Source of the DNA: Cystobacter fuscus
GTDB taxonomy: Bacteria > Myxococcota > Myxococcia > Myxococcales > Myxococcaceae
Reading direction: 5' to 3'
Length of the DNA: 64,000 nt
NCBI RefSeq assembly: GCF_002305875.1
Contig: NZ_CP022098.1
Coordinates: 5,332,001 to 5,396,000 of the forward strand
Every line of letters begins with the position of its first letter. Within the stretch, counting starts at the first letter, position 1. A program made the position numbers and the translations under genes. The notes under the pieces are model-generated. The model had not been told where the DNA came from. It was given only the letters and a program-made list of their open reading frames with translations, and searched no databases. Of this stretch, positions 1 through 15,000 are shown piece after piece.

Positions 1-1
1 G

Positions 2-3000
2 GCGCTCAAGATCAAGTTCAGCCGCCCGGTGATCGTCCCGGCCGCGGATGGACAGGGGGATCTGGGCTCGATCCAATTGTTGAAGCTGAACAGCAGCGCC
101 GGTGAGCCGCAGGTCATCACCCTGTCTCCGGCGAAGGGCTCCGTGAGCGACGAGATCTCGGTGACCTTGGACGGCAGACTCCTGGCGTCCGACATGGGCT
201 ACCGGCTGGCCGTCAATGGGTTGAAGGCGGCGGTGGAGATACCGGGCGAGCCCACCAAGGCCGGCGCGGTCATGGCGGGTCCGTTCAGCACCGAGTTCAA
301 GACCGCGAAGGATTCCGTGGGCGCGTTCGTCGCCATGAACATCCAGTCGCTGAGCCCGCGCGAGGGTCCATCGTCCGGCGGCACCCGCGTGGTCATCTGC
401 GGTACGGGCATTCCCCAGGATGTCGCGGTCTTCTTCGGCGGTGTTCCGGCTCAGAACGTGCAGGTCGAGAATACCCTGAGCGAGGGTTGTCAGTCCCGGG
501 TGACGGTCAGTACGCCAGGGGGGGAGGGGGCGGCCACGCTGGAACTGCGCAATCCAAAGACGTTGGCGTCGGTCCGGCGCGTGGGCGCGTTCCTCTATCA
601 CCAGCAGTTGACGCTGACCGCCATCACTCCCAACCGAGGGCCTTCCACGGGAGGCACGCGCGTGTTGTTGGAGGGCACGGGGTTTGTCTCCACGGGGCAG
701 ACGAAGGTCCTCTTTGGGGCTGTTCCCGCGCTCCGGGTGCGAGTCCTGGGCACCAAGGTCATCGAGGCCTTCACGCCCAGCGGCTCACGCGGGGCCGTGG
801 AAGTCACGGTGGTCAACCCGGATGGAGAGACAAGCAAGCTTTCGAAGGAAAAGGGCTTCACGTTCGAGCAGCCGACCAACTCCGCGGTGGCGATGAATGG
901 AGAGATCAATGATCTGCTCGTGATTGGTGATTACGCCTATGTCTTGAGCAACGGATCCTTGCGGGTGCTCGACCTGTCGGGGTTCTACAGGAAGGGGAGC
1001 TTCGAGGGCACGCCCATCCCCCCTGAGCTGCGCGACGAGCTGGTCGATGAGGATCGCGATGGCCAGGATGATCGCCTGGTGGGTCAGGTGGGAATTCCGG
1101 GGCGGAGCTTCGCCCTGGCCTACTCGACCGAGAACTCGGATCGCCTCTACGTGGGCACCGGAACCTTGGACTCCAAGACCAACCGGTACACCGGCTCGAA
1201 CATCGTGGAGGTGGACATCGGAGATCCCTCCGCGCCGAAGATCTCTCGCTCGACGGTGGCGGGAAAGCCCGGGGCCATGTTCGCCCTGGACGTGCGGGGC
1301 GACAGGTTGCTGGGCGCCACAGGCGAAGCGGGACTGAGCAGCTTCGACGTCTCTCATGCGCCGTTCCCGACCCACGTGCTGAAGACCGGGAAGGCCGCCC
1401 ATGCCCTCGCGGTGCAGGACGCGCTGGCCGTCATGGGCACGAGCCACTGGGCCCTGGGCGATGTCTTCTCGGAGGGCGAGTTGCACTCCGTATCGGTGGA
1501 GGGGGCGCCGAGGCTCAAGCACATGGTGCCGATGGACGTGCAGCAGGTGCGCCTGCGCGATCATGTGGCCTATGTGGCGGCCGGTGCGAAGGGTCTGGCC
1601 ATCGTCAAGGTGGGCCCCTCGCCGGACTACGCGCTGAATGACCCTCTGTTCGTGCCACTGGGAAAGGAGAATTCGTTCTTCGCCTCGGACGTGCGTCTGG
1701 CGGGAGATCTCGCCTACGTGGCGGCGGGAGCCGCGGGTGTGGTCGTGGTGGACATCTCCGACATAGACCATCCGAAGGTGCTCCATTCCGTCCGGGGCGT
1801 TCGCGGAGGAGACGCGCGGCGCGTGGCGCTCGCGGGAAGTCGCCTGGTGACGGGTCGCCGCGGCAGCACGGGGCTGTGGTCCCTGGAGTTCGGTCCGCCC
1901 GCGGAGCTGACCGTGGTGTCCACCAGTGTCGCGCCCGGCGAGTACGTCCCGTTGGATCTGCCGGAGGTGGCGGTGTCGCTCTCCACCACGGTGACGCCCG
2001 AGAGCGCGAAGGCGGCCTTCACGCTCACCTATGACCAGGGGGCCCTGAAGGACCAGACGCTGGATTGTGGTTTCCTCGATGTGGGGACCGCGCAGGCGCC
2101 GGTCAGTACGCTCGTCTTCAGGCGCCGTCAGAACAACGACGGCCAGACGCCCTGTGGCCCCTTGCCGGCCAATGCCACATTCAAGCTCAAGCTGAGCACC
2201 GCGCTCACCACGCCCGACAAGAAGCCGCTGCTCGGGTCCTTGGACCTCACCTTCCACTCGGTGAAGGCCGTGGGCAGGCGGCCCGTGTTCTCACGGATGG
2301 CGCCTCGCGTGGGCCCCACGAACGCGGAGACCCAGTCCACGCTGATCGGCAATTTCTTCGACGCGGACGTGCAGGTGTGGGTGGGGGGCAGGAGGGCCGA
2401 GGTCCGTGCCGACGTGGGCCACGAGACGCAGATCCTCCATGTGACGGTGCCCAGCAACGGCGAAGCCGGACTGGCGGACGTGGTGGTCCTCAATCCAGCC
2501 TCGGGCCTGTCGGTGCGCCGGGTGGGCGGCTTCTTCTTCACCGAACCCATGCTGGTCAGCTCGGGCTCGCCGCGCTTCTTCAATCCGAAGGGCGGCACCA
2601 CCCTCACCATCGAGGGGAAGGGATTCCTACCGTCCTGGGCGCTGACGGGCGGCGACTTGGAGGTCGAGGTCGGAGGCCGCAAGGCCACCGCGGTGAGCGT
2701 GGTGTCTCCCTGGGTGCTGTCGGCCCGGCTGCCGACGGGCTCGTTCGGCGACAAGGTCGTGACGGTGAGGAAGCCGACGGGATCGGGCTCCTTCGAGAAC
2801 ACGAATGTGCCGGGCACGTTCGGCTATGGCCTGAACTTCCCCGGCTTCGACGATGACGCGCACGCGCCGCCCAAGGCGGAGTCGGTGCTGACCGTGTTCC
2901 CCACGGCGCTCGCGGCGGATCCGAACTTGGATGGTTTCATCTACTCGTCCGCGGGAAGCGTGGCGGGCGGCAACAGGATCGAGGACAGACCCTACACGGG

Positions 3001-6000
3001 CCGCTACACCGGCCAGGGGACCTACTGGGACTCCAACCGCGTGGCGAGCTATGACGTGACGAAGGTCATGGGCGACCGTGGGGCGGGAGCCTCTTCGGTC
3101 TCTCCGCTTGATTGGCAGGTGGATGAGCTCAACGCGGTGTTGCTTGGCTACTTGCCGAGTGGCACGCCTGTTCCCGATGTGGAGGTCGCTCCAGACTCCT
3201 TGGACGTCGCCATCCAGCAGACCGCGACGACCTCGAACCTGCTCGTGGCCAACGGCTCCAGCGGTCTGTCCATCATCGATGTCTCGACGCCGTATGACGC
3301 CGGTTCCGGTCCGCACAAGTTGAAGGCGCGGGCCCGGGCGCAGTTTGGCGCTTTCGGCACTCCGGAGTACGCCACGCGCGTGGTTCCCACGCCGATGGGC
3401 AGCTGGGTGCTCTTCAGCAAGATGGAGCACAATCCGCCGCCCAACTCCCCGTGTCTGACGACCCATCCCGCGGCGAGCGCTGGCGGCGCGGTGCGCTTCA
3501 TCGATACGCGCAACCCGGATGATCCCTTCCTCGTCAGCGAACTGGGTGGCGGCTCCTCGTTCGATCCGTTCGGCATGGCGCTCGAGGGAGACCGTCTGTT
3601 CGTGGCCAGTGGTGGTCACGAGGGCCTCTACTACTGCCCCACGAGGCTGCTCCCGCCGCCTCCCGAGTTCTCCGTCCATGGCGGCCAGCGGGTCACCTAT
3701 CACACGAATGGTGAAAGCCCCTCGGGTGCACTGGATATCTTCGAGAACTCCGCGGAAGGCATGAGACATGCCGCGCATCTGGAGTTCCCATACAACCTCA
3801 CCGACGTGGTGGTGGTGCGCAGGACGGTCGCGGATCCGACGAAGCAGGGCGGTTTCAAGCAGCAGAAGACCGCCATCGTCGCCGCGGCCGAGAAGGGTCT
3901 GCTCTTCCTCGAGGTGGGCGAGGGCGAGACGGCGCGTGAGCTGAAGCGTATCGCCTTCGATGAGAAGCTCTCCAACACCCCTGGTCAGCCGCGGCGCCTG
4001 CGCCTGCTCGGCGACATGCTCTTCGTGGCGTCCAACGAGGGTGGTGTGGTGCTGGTGGATGTGTCCGATCCTCGCGAGCCCGTGCTCGTCAGCGGCGGCA
4101 ACACGGAGCCGGCCGTGGACGTGCTCGTCCATCGCGACCAGCTGCTCCTGGCCAGCGAGACGCATGTGGATGAGCTGTATGTTCAGAACACCCTGGCGTT
4201 GGGGATGGAGCCCGCTCGCGACTCGGTGATCTCCCCCCTCACCAGCTCCCTGGTGGTGAGCTTCACGCAGCCCATCCAGGCCGCCTCCGACTACGAGGCG
4301 CGCGGGCTGGTCCAGTTGATGGATCTGACGCATGGCGAGCTCGTGGGAGGCATCGAGCCGACCGTGTCGGACAGCACGGCCAACGGCAAGAAGCGCTTCA
4401 CGCTCACCGTGAAGACGGAGGGCAAGCTCCTCCCCAATACGCATTACGAACTGTGGCTGAGCAAGGAGCTGCCGAATGCCAATGGCGGCCAGCTGTGGTT
4501 GCCTTTCAACGGCCGCTTCCAGACAGGCCCCGAGGGCAGCCAGGCTCCCGTCATCTCCTCCGTCTCGCCGGTGACGCTGTCCACCGCGGGCAACCAGACG
4601 CTCACGATCAAGGGCTCTGGCTTCACGGACAAGACCGAGGTGCGTATTGGCAGGAGCCTGGTGACCCAGGTGACGGCCAGCTCGGATGGCAGCACGCTCA
4701 CGGTGGTGACTCCTTCCGCGAAGGAGGCGGGTCCCGTCGACATCCTGGTGGTGAACGCCGGAGTGCTCCAGGACGAGATGCCCTCGGGCGTGTTCTATCT
4801 CGACGATCTCACGGCCTCGGGCGTGACGCTGTGGCCGGATCATGGACCGGTGGAAGGGGGCAACGTGGTGACCCTCAAGCTGCCCGTGTCCGCCCTGAGT
4901 CCCGAGACCAGGGTCTCGGTGGGAGGCATCGCGCTGCCGCGGACGGATGTGGACATCGTGAGCCTGTCCACCTTGAAGTTCACCGCGCCCAGGATGATGC
5001 GGTCCGGGGTGGTGGACGTGACGATCACCCGCGGCGAGGAGGAGACGCCGCTGCGGGTGGCCACCTATTCGTACGACCTGCCGGTGGGTAGCACCATCAA
5101 CCTGCCGGGCTTCCCGCCCCGGGTGGCGTCCGAGCTGAAGCTGGTGGAGGACACGCTCTACGTGGGCGTGGCGACGCCGAACCACGAGGGGCTCGAGATC
5201 TTCAACACCTCGCTGGTGGATCGCCCGTTGCGACTGGGTGGAGTGCGGACCCAGGCCCCCGTGCGAGGACTGGACGTGAGCGGAAACCTGGCCCTGCTCG
5301 CCGAGGGCCAACGGCTCACCGCCGTGGACGTGTCCACGCCCTCGCAGGCCTTCGAGGTGTACCAGTCTCCGACGCTGGGGCTGGCCACGGGCGTGCGGGT
5401 GGAGGGCAACACCGCGTTCGTCAGCATCACGGATCCGCAAGCGAGCAAGGGATACGTGCAGCGCTTCGACCTGACTGGCCCCGAAATCCGTCTGGTCGAT
5501 GATCCGCTGGTGCCAGCGTCGGTGCCCTTGGACGCGGACGCCCTGGCGCTCGATCTCGGGGAGGATCGTTTCTACACGTTGTCTTCCGACTTCCAGAACA
5601 ACCGGGGCACCGGGTTGTACTTGAGCATCTACACGCGTGAGGGCACGCCGAAGGGCCGCGTGGTGGTGGACAAGAACCTCGTCTCGTACGAGGAGCTCGT
5701 GCGCAGCCGGCTGACGGTGCGCGCGGGGCGCGCCTACGTCACCGCGGGCAAGCGCGTCTACGTCTTCGATGTCAGCGCTGGGAATGAGCCGCAACCGGTG
5801 TTGCTGCAGACCACCGACATGGAGGCGCCCGCGTCGGGTATGACCTGGGCCGGAGGAGCGCTCTATGTCGCCACGGCCGATACGGGCACGACGGTGGTGT
5901 CCGTTCCCCCAGCGGAGCTGCTCCCGGTGGAATGGTCGCCCGCGTCCAATTCGATCGCTCCCCGGAAGACGAAGATCTCCGTCTCCTTCACGCTTCCGGT

Positions 6001-9000
6001 CATCAAGGATCCGGCCGACGCCGGCTTCGAGAAGAGCTTCACGGTCACCGCCAGGAAGCCTGGTGGGTTGGCTCGCCCGATCGAAGGCACCACGGAGGTG
6101 GTGTACGCGGTCCATGGCTCGACCCTCCTCTTCACGCCCGAGGAAGAGTTCCAGCCGTCGGAGTTCGTGCTCGTGGAAGTGACGGGGCTCAAGTCCGTCG
6201 ACGGCCGGACCCAGGCGCATCCGTTGCTCTTCGAGTTCTCCGTGGCGGAGGACGGCGGTTCTCAGCCTGTCATCACGAGCGTGATGCCTTCGCTGGGCCA
6301 GGTGGATCAAGACATCCCGTTGACGATCCATGGCCAGGGCTTCCGCTCGGGAACCCAGGTCCGGGTGGGCGGAATCGTCTACATGCCGACGTTGATCGAC
6401 TCGCCAGCGTCGGAGGGTTGCCAGAAGCCGCAACTGGCGGGGTGCCAGCAGCTGCGAATGACCCTGTTGGCCAACAAGCACCAGGCGGGTCCCGCGCTCG
6501 TGGAGGTGCTGGATCATGATTCCGTTACCGCCTCTGGCATGACGGCGAGCCTGCCGGGGGGCTTCTTGTTCCTCGCGAAGCCGGTGCTCGACTCGCTGAC
6601 ACCCGACCTCTCTCCGCAAGCGGGGGGGACGTGGGTGACACTCAGTGGCGCGGGTTTCGCGCCGGGCCTGAAGGTCTTCTTCGACGCGGACAGGAATGAC
6701 TGCCTCCCCTCCGATGGCGCCTGCCGGGGCAGGTCCCTGGATGTCCGGGTGCTGTCCACGGCCAGGGCCCTCGCGCTGGCGCCGCCTCATGACCAGGGCT
6801 CCGTGATGGTGCGCATCACGCGAGAGGACCAGCCCAAGATCTCCGATCCGGGCAAGCCGTTCACCTATGGCTCGGGTGCCGTGGCCCGGCTGGACACGCC
6901 CCCCACGCGGGACGTCCTGGTGGCCGATGGCGTCATCTACGCCGCGGTGGGTGGCGAGGCGGAGATCGACCCCGCGACGCACAAGACCCTCCGCCATCCG
7001 TCCGGCGCGCTGCTCGTGGCGAACCCGGCGGATCCCACGAACGTCCTGGAGCTCAAGCGCGACGTCTTCAGCGCCACGAATGGCGCGTGGCGCCTGGCCA
7101 GGAGCGGTCAGCGGCTCTTCCTCGCGGCCGGTTCCGCCGGCCTTCGGGTCTATGACATCTCCGCCAAGGCGGAGCCCAGCTTGCTGGGAACCCTCCCGTC
7201 CGCACAGGGCGAGGTGGTGGACGTCGCGGTGTCGGGTCACATGCTCTACGCGGCACACGGCAAAGGCGTCACGGCGTACATCCTCTCCGAGACCGAGCTG
7301 CCCCTGCAGGTGGGTTCGAGGGACGTACCGGGCGGTGCCACGGCCCTGGCGGTTCATGGGGATCGCCTGCTGGTCGCGAGCGGTACATCGACTCAAGAGA
7401 AGCTCCATGTGCTGGACGCTCGCGTGGGAGATCTGAAGCAGCTCGCCGAGTCGTCTCTCGGGGGCAGGGCCCGGCACATCTCCACGGAGGGCTCGCGGAT
7501 CTTCGTGTCGTTGGGTCTCGCGGCCAGGGTGGCCATCTTCAATTGGGTGGAGCAGACACGCACGCTGGAGTCGAAGGAGGCGCTCGTGCTCGCGTCCGGC
7601 GACAAGGCGCGGTCCGCGGAGCAGACCTGGGTCACCGCGGGGATCGCCTACGTCGCGGCGGGCGGTGGCAAGGTGCAGCGCTTCGCCGTGCCCCTGGATG
7701 GGACACCGTTCTTCGTGGCGGACACGCCGGTCTTCGGTGACGTGCGGACCCTGGCCTTCATGGGCCGCTATCTGCTCGTGGGCACGTGGGTGTTGAACAG
7801 CGGGAGCGGGGTGGTGGAGCTACCCGTCCCCGCGGGCTCCTCCGTCTCCAACGCGAGCCTGGCCGGACAGCTCCTCTCCGTGGCGATGGACTCCATCGAG
7901 CTGCGGGGAACGGTTCCCGCCCAGGGTGAGCGGGTGGCGATATCGACCGTGCCCGAGGTGCTGCTCTCCGAGCTGCCGGCCTCGAACACGCTGGGGGCCA
8001 TCAAGCTCTCGCGCGAGGATTCTGCTGGTGAGCCGGTGACGGTGTTCAAGGAGAGCCAGTCGGACGAAGGCGGTGCCCGGGTGGTGCTGAAGCCCACCTC
8101 GTGGCTCGAGCCGGATTCCAAGTACGTCCTGTCCATCGAGCCGTCCCTGGCCAGCATCCAGGGGGGGCCGCTGAAGGTTCACGCCGAGGTCCACTTCTCC
8201 ACCTCGGCCTCCGCCCCGGGTGACACGACGGCGCCGCGACTCGACCACCCCGAGCCGGCGTATGCCTTGGAAGCCGGTGGAACGAAGACGGTGTTGTTCG
8301 GCCAGGGCTTCGTCGAGGGAGCCACCGTGCATATCGGTGACACCCAGGCCTCCGACTGCGAACACGGTCGGACGCAGGACAACAAGTGGTCCACGCTGAC
8401 GTGCACGGTGCCGTCTGGAAGGGCGGGCGCCGCGGCGGTCAAGGTGGAGAACCCCAACAAGCTGTCCGTGACGCGCCTGGGCGCCTTCCGCTACCTGGAG
8501 GAGCCGGAGATCTACTCGGTGTCGCCGGAGTTCATCCCGGTGGGCTCCTCCACGCGCGTGACCCTCCAGGGCAAGGGCTTCTTCAGTGGCACGACGGTGA
8601 AGTTCGGCAACCAGACGGCCTCGGACATCGTGCTGAAGAATGGCGGCGCGCTGGAAGTGTCCGCTCCCACCCGGGTGGTGGGACCCGTGAAGGTCTCGGT
8701 CGAGACCCCGGGGGCGGCTCGTGGCCTGGGCGCGTCCCATGAATACGGCAAGGACTTCACCTTCACGCTCGAGCAGGTCGCGTCCCTGCCGATTGCCGGA
8801 GACGTGAGTGCCTGGGTGGGCGGCACGCTGCTGTCCGCGCGCTCCGGCAAACTCCTGGCCCGGGATGTGTACAACCCGGATGTGCCCGGCGCGTCGTGGG
8901 AGGTCGCGGGCGTCGTGAATCCCAGGGGGCTGGCGGTGGTGGGTGACGCCGCGTTGCTCGCGGGGCGGGGTGAGGTGGTTCGCTACTCGCTCGGCACGTG

Positions 9001-12000
9001 CGGCATGGCCTCGGGCATGACGTGCACGCCCGTGGAGACGAGCCGTGTGGCGCTGGCGGCATCCACCACGCAGATCTCCGCGCTGGCGGCCAATGAGCGC
9101 TTCACGGTCCTCGCGGTGGAGGGGAGCGCGGAGTTGCTCCTGTTGCAGACCAACGAGGACAAGAAGCTGGAGGTGATGACGCAGACACAGGTGGGCTGGG
9201 GCTCGGTCAAGGCCCTGGGCCTGGCGGGTGACATGCTGGCGGTCCTGGAGCAGGACGGCGCGTCCGTTCACCTGAAGTTGCTCAACCTGGCGGATCGCTC
9301 CCTCTCCGCGCTGGGCTCGTGGAGCGCGTTCCCCTCTGGCTCCACCGCGTATGGGCTGGCGGCTTCCGGCACCCAGGTGGTGGTCGCGACGGAGCAGGGG
9401 TTGACGTTGTTCGACGTGGCCCAACCCGGCGATGTGCGGACGCTGGGCACCTGGACGACTCCCGTGGGGCTGAGCGGGCCGCGCTCGGTGGCCTTCCAGG
9501 GTCCGTGGCTCCTGGCGGCTGGTACCGAGCGGGCCTGGTGGATCGACACCACCGGCATCTCCGACAGCACCTTGGAACCCGGCAAGAGGCTCCGCACGCG
9601 GACCTTCGTGGCCGACACGATGCCCTGGCCTCGCGTGTTGATGGGCAGGGGGCTCGCGACGATCGCGACCTCCTCCAAGACCGTGCTCTACAGCACGCTG
9701 CCCTATCCGAGCGTGGTGACCGCCAGCCCGGTGCCCGGTGGCGGGATGACCGCGGGCGAAACCCTGTCGGTGTCGGTGCCCCTCGAGCAGGCGGGTGTCG
9801 ACCCGGGCATCCAATTGCTCGATAGCTACCAGGATCCGGTGACTCTCGGCCCCGTGGAGCGGATGGGCTCGACCTTCAGCCGCAAGGTTCCGGGACCGCT
9901 CGCCGTGGGGACGACCTACACGGCGCGGGTGGAGCTCGCGCCGACAGGCTTTTTGGGAGGCGAGCTGGCGGCGTGGTCCTTCCCGGTGGTGGGACGCGCG
10001 GGCGCACCGCAGGCGCGGGTCTCCAGCCTGCGGCCGGACTTCGGCTCCCAGGAGGGCGGTTTCCCCGTCGAGATCACGGGTTCGGGACTGAGCAGGGCGA
10101 CCGCGGTCTATTTCAACGACAAGCTCGCGCCGATCCAAGAAGGGACGAAATCGGACACCGCACTCACGGTGCTCGTGCCCGGGGCCACGGTGCCAGGACA
10201 GGCCCTGGTTCGTGTGCAATTGGGCGAGGAGGGCGGGATCGACGTTCCGGGTGGCTTCATCTACATGGCGCCCTTCACCGTCACCTCCGTGTCTCCGTCG
10301 GAGGTCGATCTCAAGGGCGGCTTGGTGCGGATCTCCGGCAGTGGGTTCACGCGGGGCCTGTCCGTGTCCTTCGACAAGATGTCCCTCCCGCTGCTCAGCT
10401 ATTCGGCGGGGCTCGTCGAGGTCCAGGTGCCCTCGGGGAGCGCCGGAGATGTCGTGCTCACCCTCAAGCAGGGCAGCACCGAGAGGACGATCCTCGTGAA
10501 GCGCATGGATCTCTCTCCCCCCACGGTGGTGGAGTGGGGACCGAAGCCCACGGAGGGCGGGGGTCGCATCACGCGCTCGCCGACCTTCACGATGCTCTTC
10601 AGCGAGGACATTGTCTGTGGCACGGGCTGTACCGTGACGCTCGCTCCCGCGAAGGGGGGCGCGCCCGTGAGCGGAGCGGCTCCGGTCGTCAATGGCAGAT
10701 TGATGACGTTCACGCCCGCTGGCGAGTTGTCGCACACCACCGACTTCCTGCTCACGGTTCAGGGGGCGAAGGACACGTCTGGCAATGTGATGGTCGCGGC
10801 ATCGCGGACCTTCAAGACCAAGGACGACGAGGCGCCCCGGCTGGCCTTGAAGCTCGTGGGCGGGAGCGATTCATTCGAGCCTCTCTCGTCGATCAATATC
10901 GCCGCGGGCGTGGAGGTGGCCTTCGAACTCATCGCCTCCGATAATAGCGGCCTGTTCGGTCCGGTGCGTTTCAAGGTCGGTACCACGACGGTGTACCCCT
11001 CGGTCGATGGGTTCTTCCACTTCAAGTGGCTCCACAGTCAGGAGAGAATTCCCCAGCCGCTCGAGGCCACCGTGAAGGATGAGGCCGGTAACGAAACCAC
11101 TCATCGCTGGACGGTGATCCCGACCTCGAACCCTCCTCCGACCGTCAAGTTCAACAATCCGCCTGTCAGCGCGGAAGTGGGCGCCCTGGTGGACGTGCAG
11201 ATCCAGGCCAGTTCCACCCAGGCCCTCCAGTCCGTCGAGTTGCGCCTGGGAACCACGGTGTTGCGCACGGTCACCGCCAGCCAGGGGGAGAAGAACAAGA
11301 CCCTGGACTACAAGTGGCGCGTGCCCGTGGGAACGATCCATGTCCTGACGGCGATGGCGACAGATGCCGAAGGGCAGCCCGCGACGCCTCAGTCCATCAA
11401 GATCAACGTGCTCCAGGACAAGACCGCGCCCCGCGTGACGTGGCTCTCGCCCGTCCAGGACATGCACGTGGTGTCGGGGACTTCCCTGGCGCTGAGCGTC
11501 GCGGTGGAAGAAGCCAACACGGTCGTGACCACCCACTTCTCGTCCATCGTGGCCAATGTGGAAACGCCGTTGCCGGGCGGCTCCTTCAGCGGTCGGCCGA
11601 GGACGATGCAGTGGGTGGCTCCCAATGTCACCGCGAAGACGGCCTATACCCTCAAGGCCGTTGCCAGGGATGATGCCAGCCCCACGCCGAATGCTGGAGA
11701 GGGCCAGGTCACCGTCACGGTCGAGCCTCCGGGCCCGGCGCCGACGGTTTTCTTTACCAGCCCCGCCGTCAATCCGGATTGTTTCTCGACCACTCCCGTG
11801 GTCAGCGACAACTGCTTCGTCACGGAAGGCAAGCCCCTGGGCGTCTCCGTCCAGGCGTACGCGCAACGGGGCATCGCGCGGGTCCGTTTGCACATGGAGG
11901 GCAGCCCCGACGAAGACGCGGTGGTGTTGACGCGCCCGCCCTATGACCACACGTTTGTCGTTCCCGCGGTGAAACAGGGCGAGCGTGGGGTGTTCACCTT

Positions 12001-15000
12001 GAAGGCCATCGCGGAGGATGTCGTGGGCCTCGAGAGCGAGCCCACGTTCCTGTCGTTGATGGTCAAGGCGGATGACAGCAAACCCGATCTGGAACTGACA
12101 TCCGTTCCTGGTGGACCGGTCTTCCTGGGCGGGTCCACGCTCGTGGTGAATGCCTCCTCGAACGCGCAACAGCTCACGACGTCCGTGACGGTGGGGACTT
12201 CGTCCCTGTCCTCCACGGAGGGTGGACGGACCTACGCGCTCCCACGTGGAGCGGGTGGTGACTCCGTCGTCATCTCGGCGGAGGCGATGGCCGGCGGGCA
12301 GAAACTCCAGTCGAGCAAGAGCGGCATCCTTGCGCTCTTCGCGTCGGCCGAGCCCGACGAGGTCGCGTCGGGCGAGCAGGGCAGCTACCTGTCGGCGGTG
12401 CGGGGTGAGCAGTGGGCGCTCCTGCGTGACAATGGCGCTGGAGGCGCCGTCCTACGGGTGCGCTCGTTGAAGAGTGGGCTGGAGCAAGGCTCCGAGTCGT
12501 TCTCGGGGCAGGCGGTGGGGGTGGCGATCACCCAGGATGGTGTCGCCGTGGCGTTGAGGGACCTGGCAGCGAACGCGCTGTGGTTGCTGTCGCCCTCCGG
12601 TCAGAAGCTGAGCAGCGAGCCCATCGAGATCTGGAGCAGACCGACGGCGCTGGTCGCGGTGCGTGGTGGCCTGGCCGTGGGAACACGGGAAGGCGTGGAG
12701 TTGCGCCGCGCATCGGATGGAGCGCTCGCGGCCCGTCTGCCCCTGGGAGAGGTGCGCGCTCTCGCCGCAGATGGGGAGCATCTGTTGGTGCTGACTGGGA
12801 CGACGCTCCAGATGCTGGACGTGTCCTGGCTGCATGCACCTCGAGTCGTGGGCACCTCGCCGTCCGTCGCGGAGGCGACGCGAGTGGCCTTGAGCCAGGA
12901 GCGGGCGTGTGTCGTGGGGACGGAGATCCAGTGCTTCAAGGTGACGAGTGGGGGCCTCCAGGCGGCGCAGAGGACCGTCGCGCTGGGGACAGCGTTCCGG
13001 TCCGTCACGGCGCTGGGTCCGTGGCTCCTGGTGGGCACCACCGAGGGCCTCCAGGTGTTCGATACCGTGTCCGAGCCCACCCTGGTCGGCCTCTTTCCGA
13101 AGATGGCGGGGGACGTGGTGGCCCGGGGTGGAGACATCCTGGCCGCCTCGTCGGATGGCCTGCGTCGGTTGCGCCTGGGTCGCGGAGGCGCGAAGCCCCA
13201 GGTGTCCCTGTCCGCTTCCGAGCTCAACCCGATCAAGGGGGCACGTCTCGGTTTGAAGGCCAGCGTGACGGCCGAGGCCAGCGCGCAGGCGCCGCTCGAT
13301 GCCTACACGGCCGAACTGCACGTCAACGGCAAGGTGGTGGAGGTGCTCGACAGTCGGGTTCCCTCCACGGTGGACCTGTCGGTATCGGGGGAGCCCGTGA
13401 CCCTGGTCCTGGTCGTGAGGGATCAATCGGGTCACACCGAGAAGAGCCTCGAGTACGAGGTTTCTCCGCGGGAGCCTCAGCCAGGTGACGCGATGTTGGC
13501 GTCGCTCGAGGTGCCCGAGGGCCTCATCAAGGAGGGCAGCTGGTTCAAGGTCGTGCCGGTACCGGTGGTTCCGGGCCTGGTGGACAGGGTCGAGTACGAG
13601 GTGCAGGGCATTCCCGGGACCACGGACGCCCACGCTCCCCATCTGACCGCCCTGTTGCAGGCGCCGAGCATGGCGGTGGGCTCGTTGCTGCCCAGCAAGG
13701 TGCGGGTGACGGCCACGCCCTTCGATGCCCAGAACAAACCGGGGCCGTCGGTGTTCGCCGACGTGGACGTGGAGCCCGATACGGCTCCCACGGGGCAGGT
13801 CGTGTCGCTGGAGCGGGAGGGCTTGGATGCAATCCCCGGCGGTGGCCTCGTCAAGGTCCGTGCATCGCTGAGCCAGTCGAGCGAGCTCGCGAGGCTGATC
13901 TTCCTGGTCGACGGCCAGCAGCAGCAGGAGCAGTTCGTGTTGGGCTCCTTGTCGGTGACCTTGCGCATGCCGAGGGTCTCGGAAAGCAAGGATGTGTGGG
14001 TCACGGTCGAGGGGTGGGATGCCCACGGCCGCGAGCTGCAGCCCGCCCGCCTGTCCCTCCACGTGGAGGCGGCTCCGTGCATCGTCCTGGGGACGGCTTC
14101 GGGTGCCTCCGCTCACTGTGCCAGCCTGAAGGTCGAGCCGTCCGGGGAGGAGATCGCCGAGGGCTCGTTGCTGAGGGCCTGGGTCGAGAACACCGATGCC
14201 GCGGGCGTGACGAAGGTGGAGCTGAAGGTGAACGGGGTGTCAGGGTCCTCGTCGCTGTCGTATGTGCTCCCCGAAGACGTCCTGGCCGGGACGCTGCTGC
14301 GCCTGGATGCGACCGTGACCAACGGCGCCCGGCAATCCCAGACGCTGTCCAGGCAGTACCGTGTCACGCCTCGCGTCTGGCCCACGCAGTGGGGCCAGGC
14401 GTTGGGAGGCGATTTCGTGGGAGCGCGGCACATGGCGGTGCTGGGCGATCGGATCGCGGTCGCCACCGCCTCGGGCCTGTCCGTGGGAACGTTGATCCGG
14501 GGCGCCAACCCGACCATCGAGGACGTGCACTCGGTGACGCTCGCGGGAGAGCCGACGGGGCTGAGCCTGCGAGGCCACCTGGCCATCGTGGGTCGTGGTG
14601 CGGCGGGCGTGGATGTGGTGGATGTGTCGGGCGTCCCCGAGCGCATCGGCCACCTGGACAAGAGGGCCTCTTCGCTGGCGGGTGACAGCACCATCGTCAT
14701 CCACGACGCCCAGGACAACTCCTTGTGGAGCTTGCGGCTGGACACGCCGGCCGCGCCAGGGGTGTCTCGGATGGCTCCGGCGAGCGGCGTGGTGACCAGG
14801 GTCCTGCCCGGGTGCCATGGCGGAGTGATGCTCTCGCTGCCGGACCGCGTGAGCTGCACCTACACCGATGGGACGGCAGCCCGCACCCTCACCGCGTCCT
14901 TCTCCGGGACGGCGGTCGCGGCGGAGTTCGAGGAGGAGACGCTCTTCGTCGCGGTCAACCAGTCGCTGCTGGCGTTCACTCCCTCGGGCAACGCGCTGGT

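Noticed and set aside
2627-7477. A 1,616-codon open frame on the minus strand inside the giant gene (and others at 7820-10735, 12452-14116 and 14240-16387)
   Set aside because: High GC leaves few stops in the antisense frames. The products are Arg/His-rich without domains, while the plus strand shows clear repeated modules.
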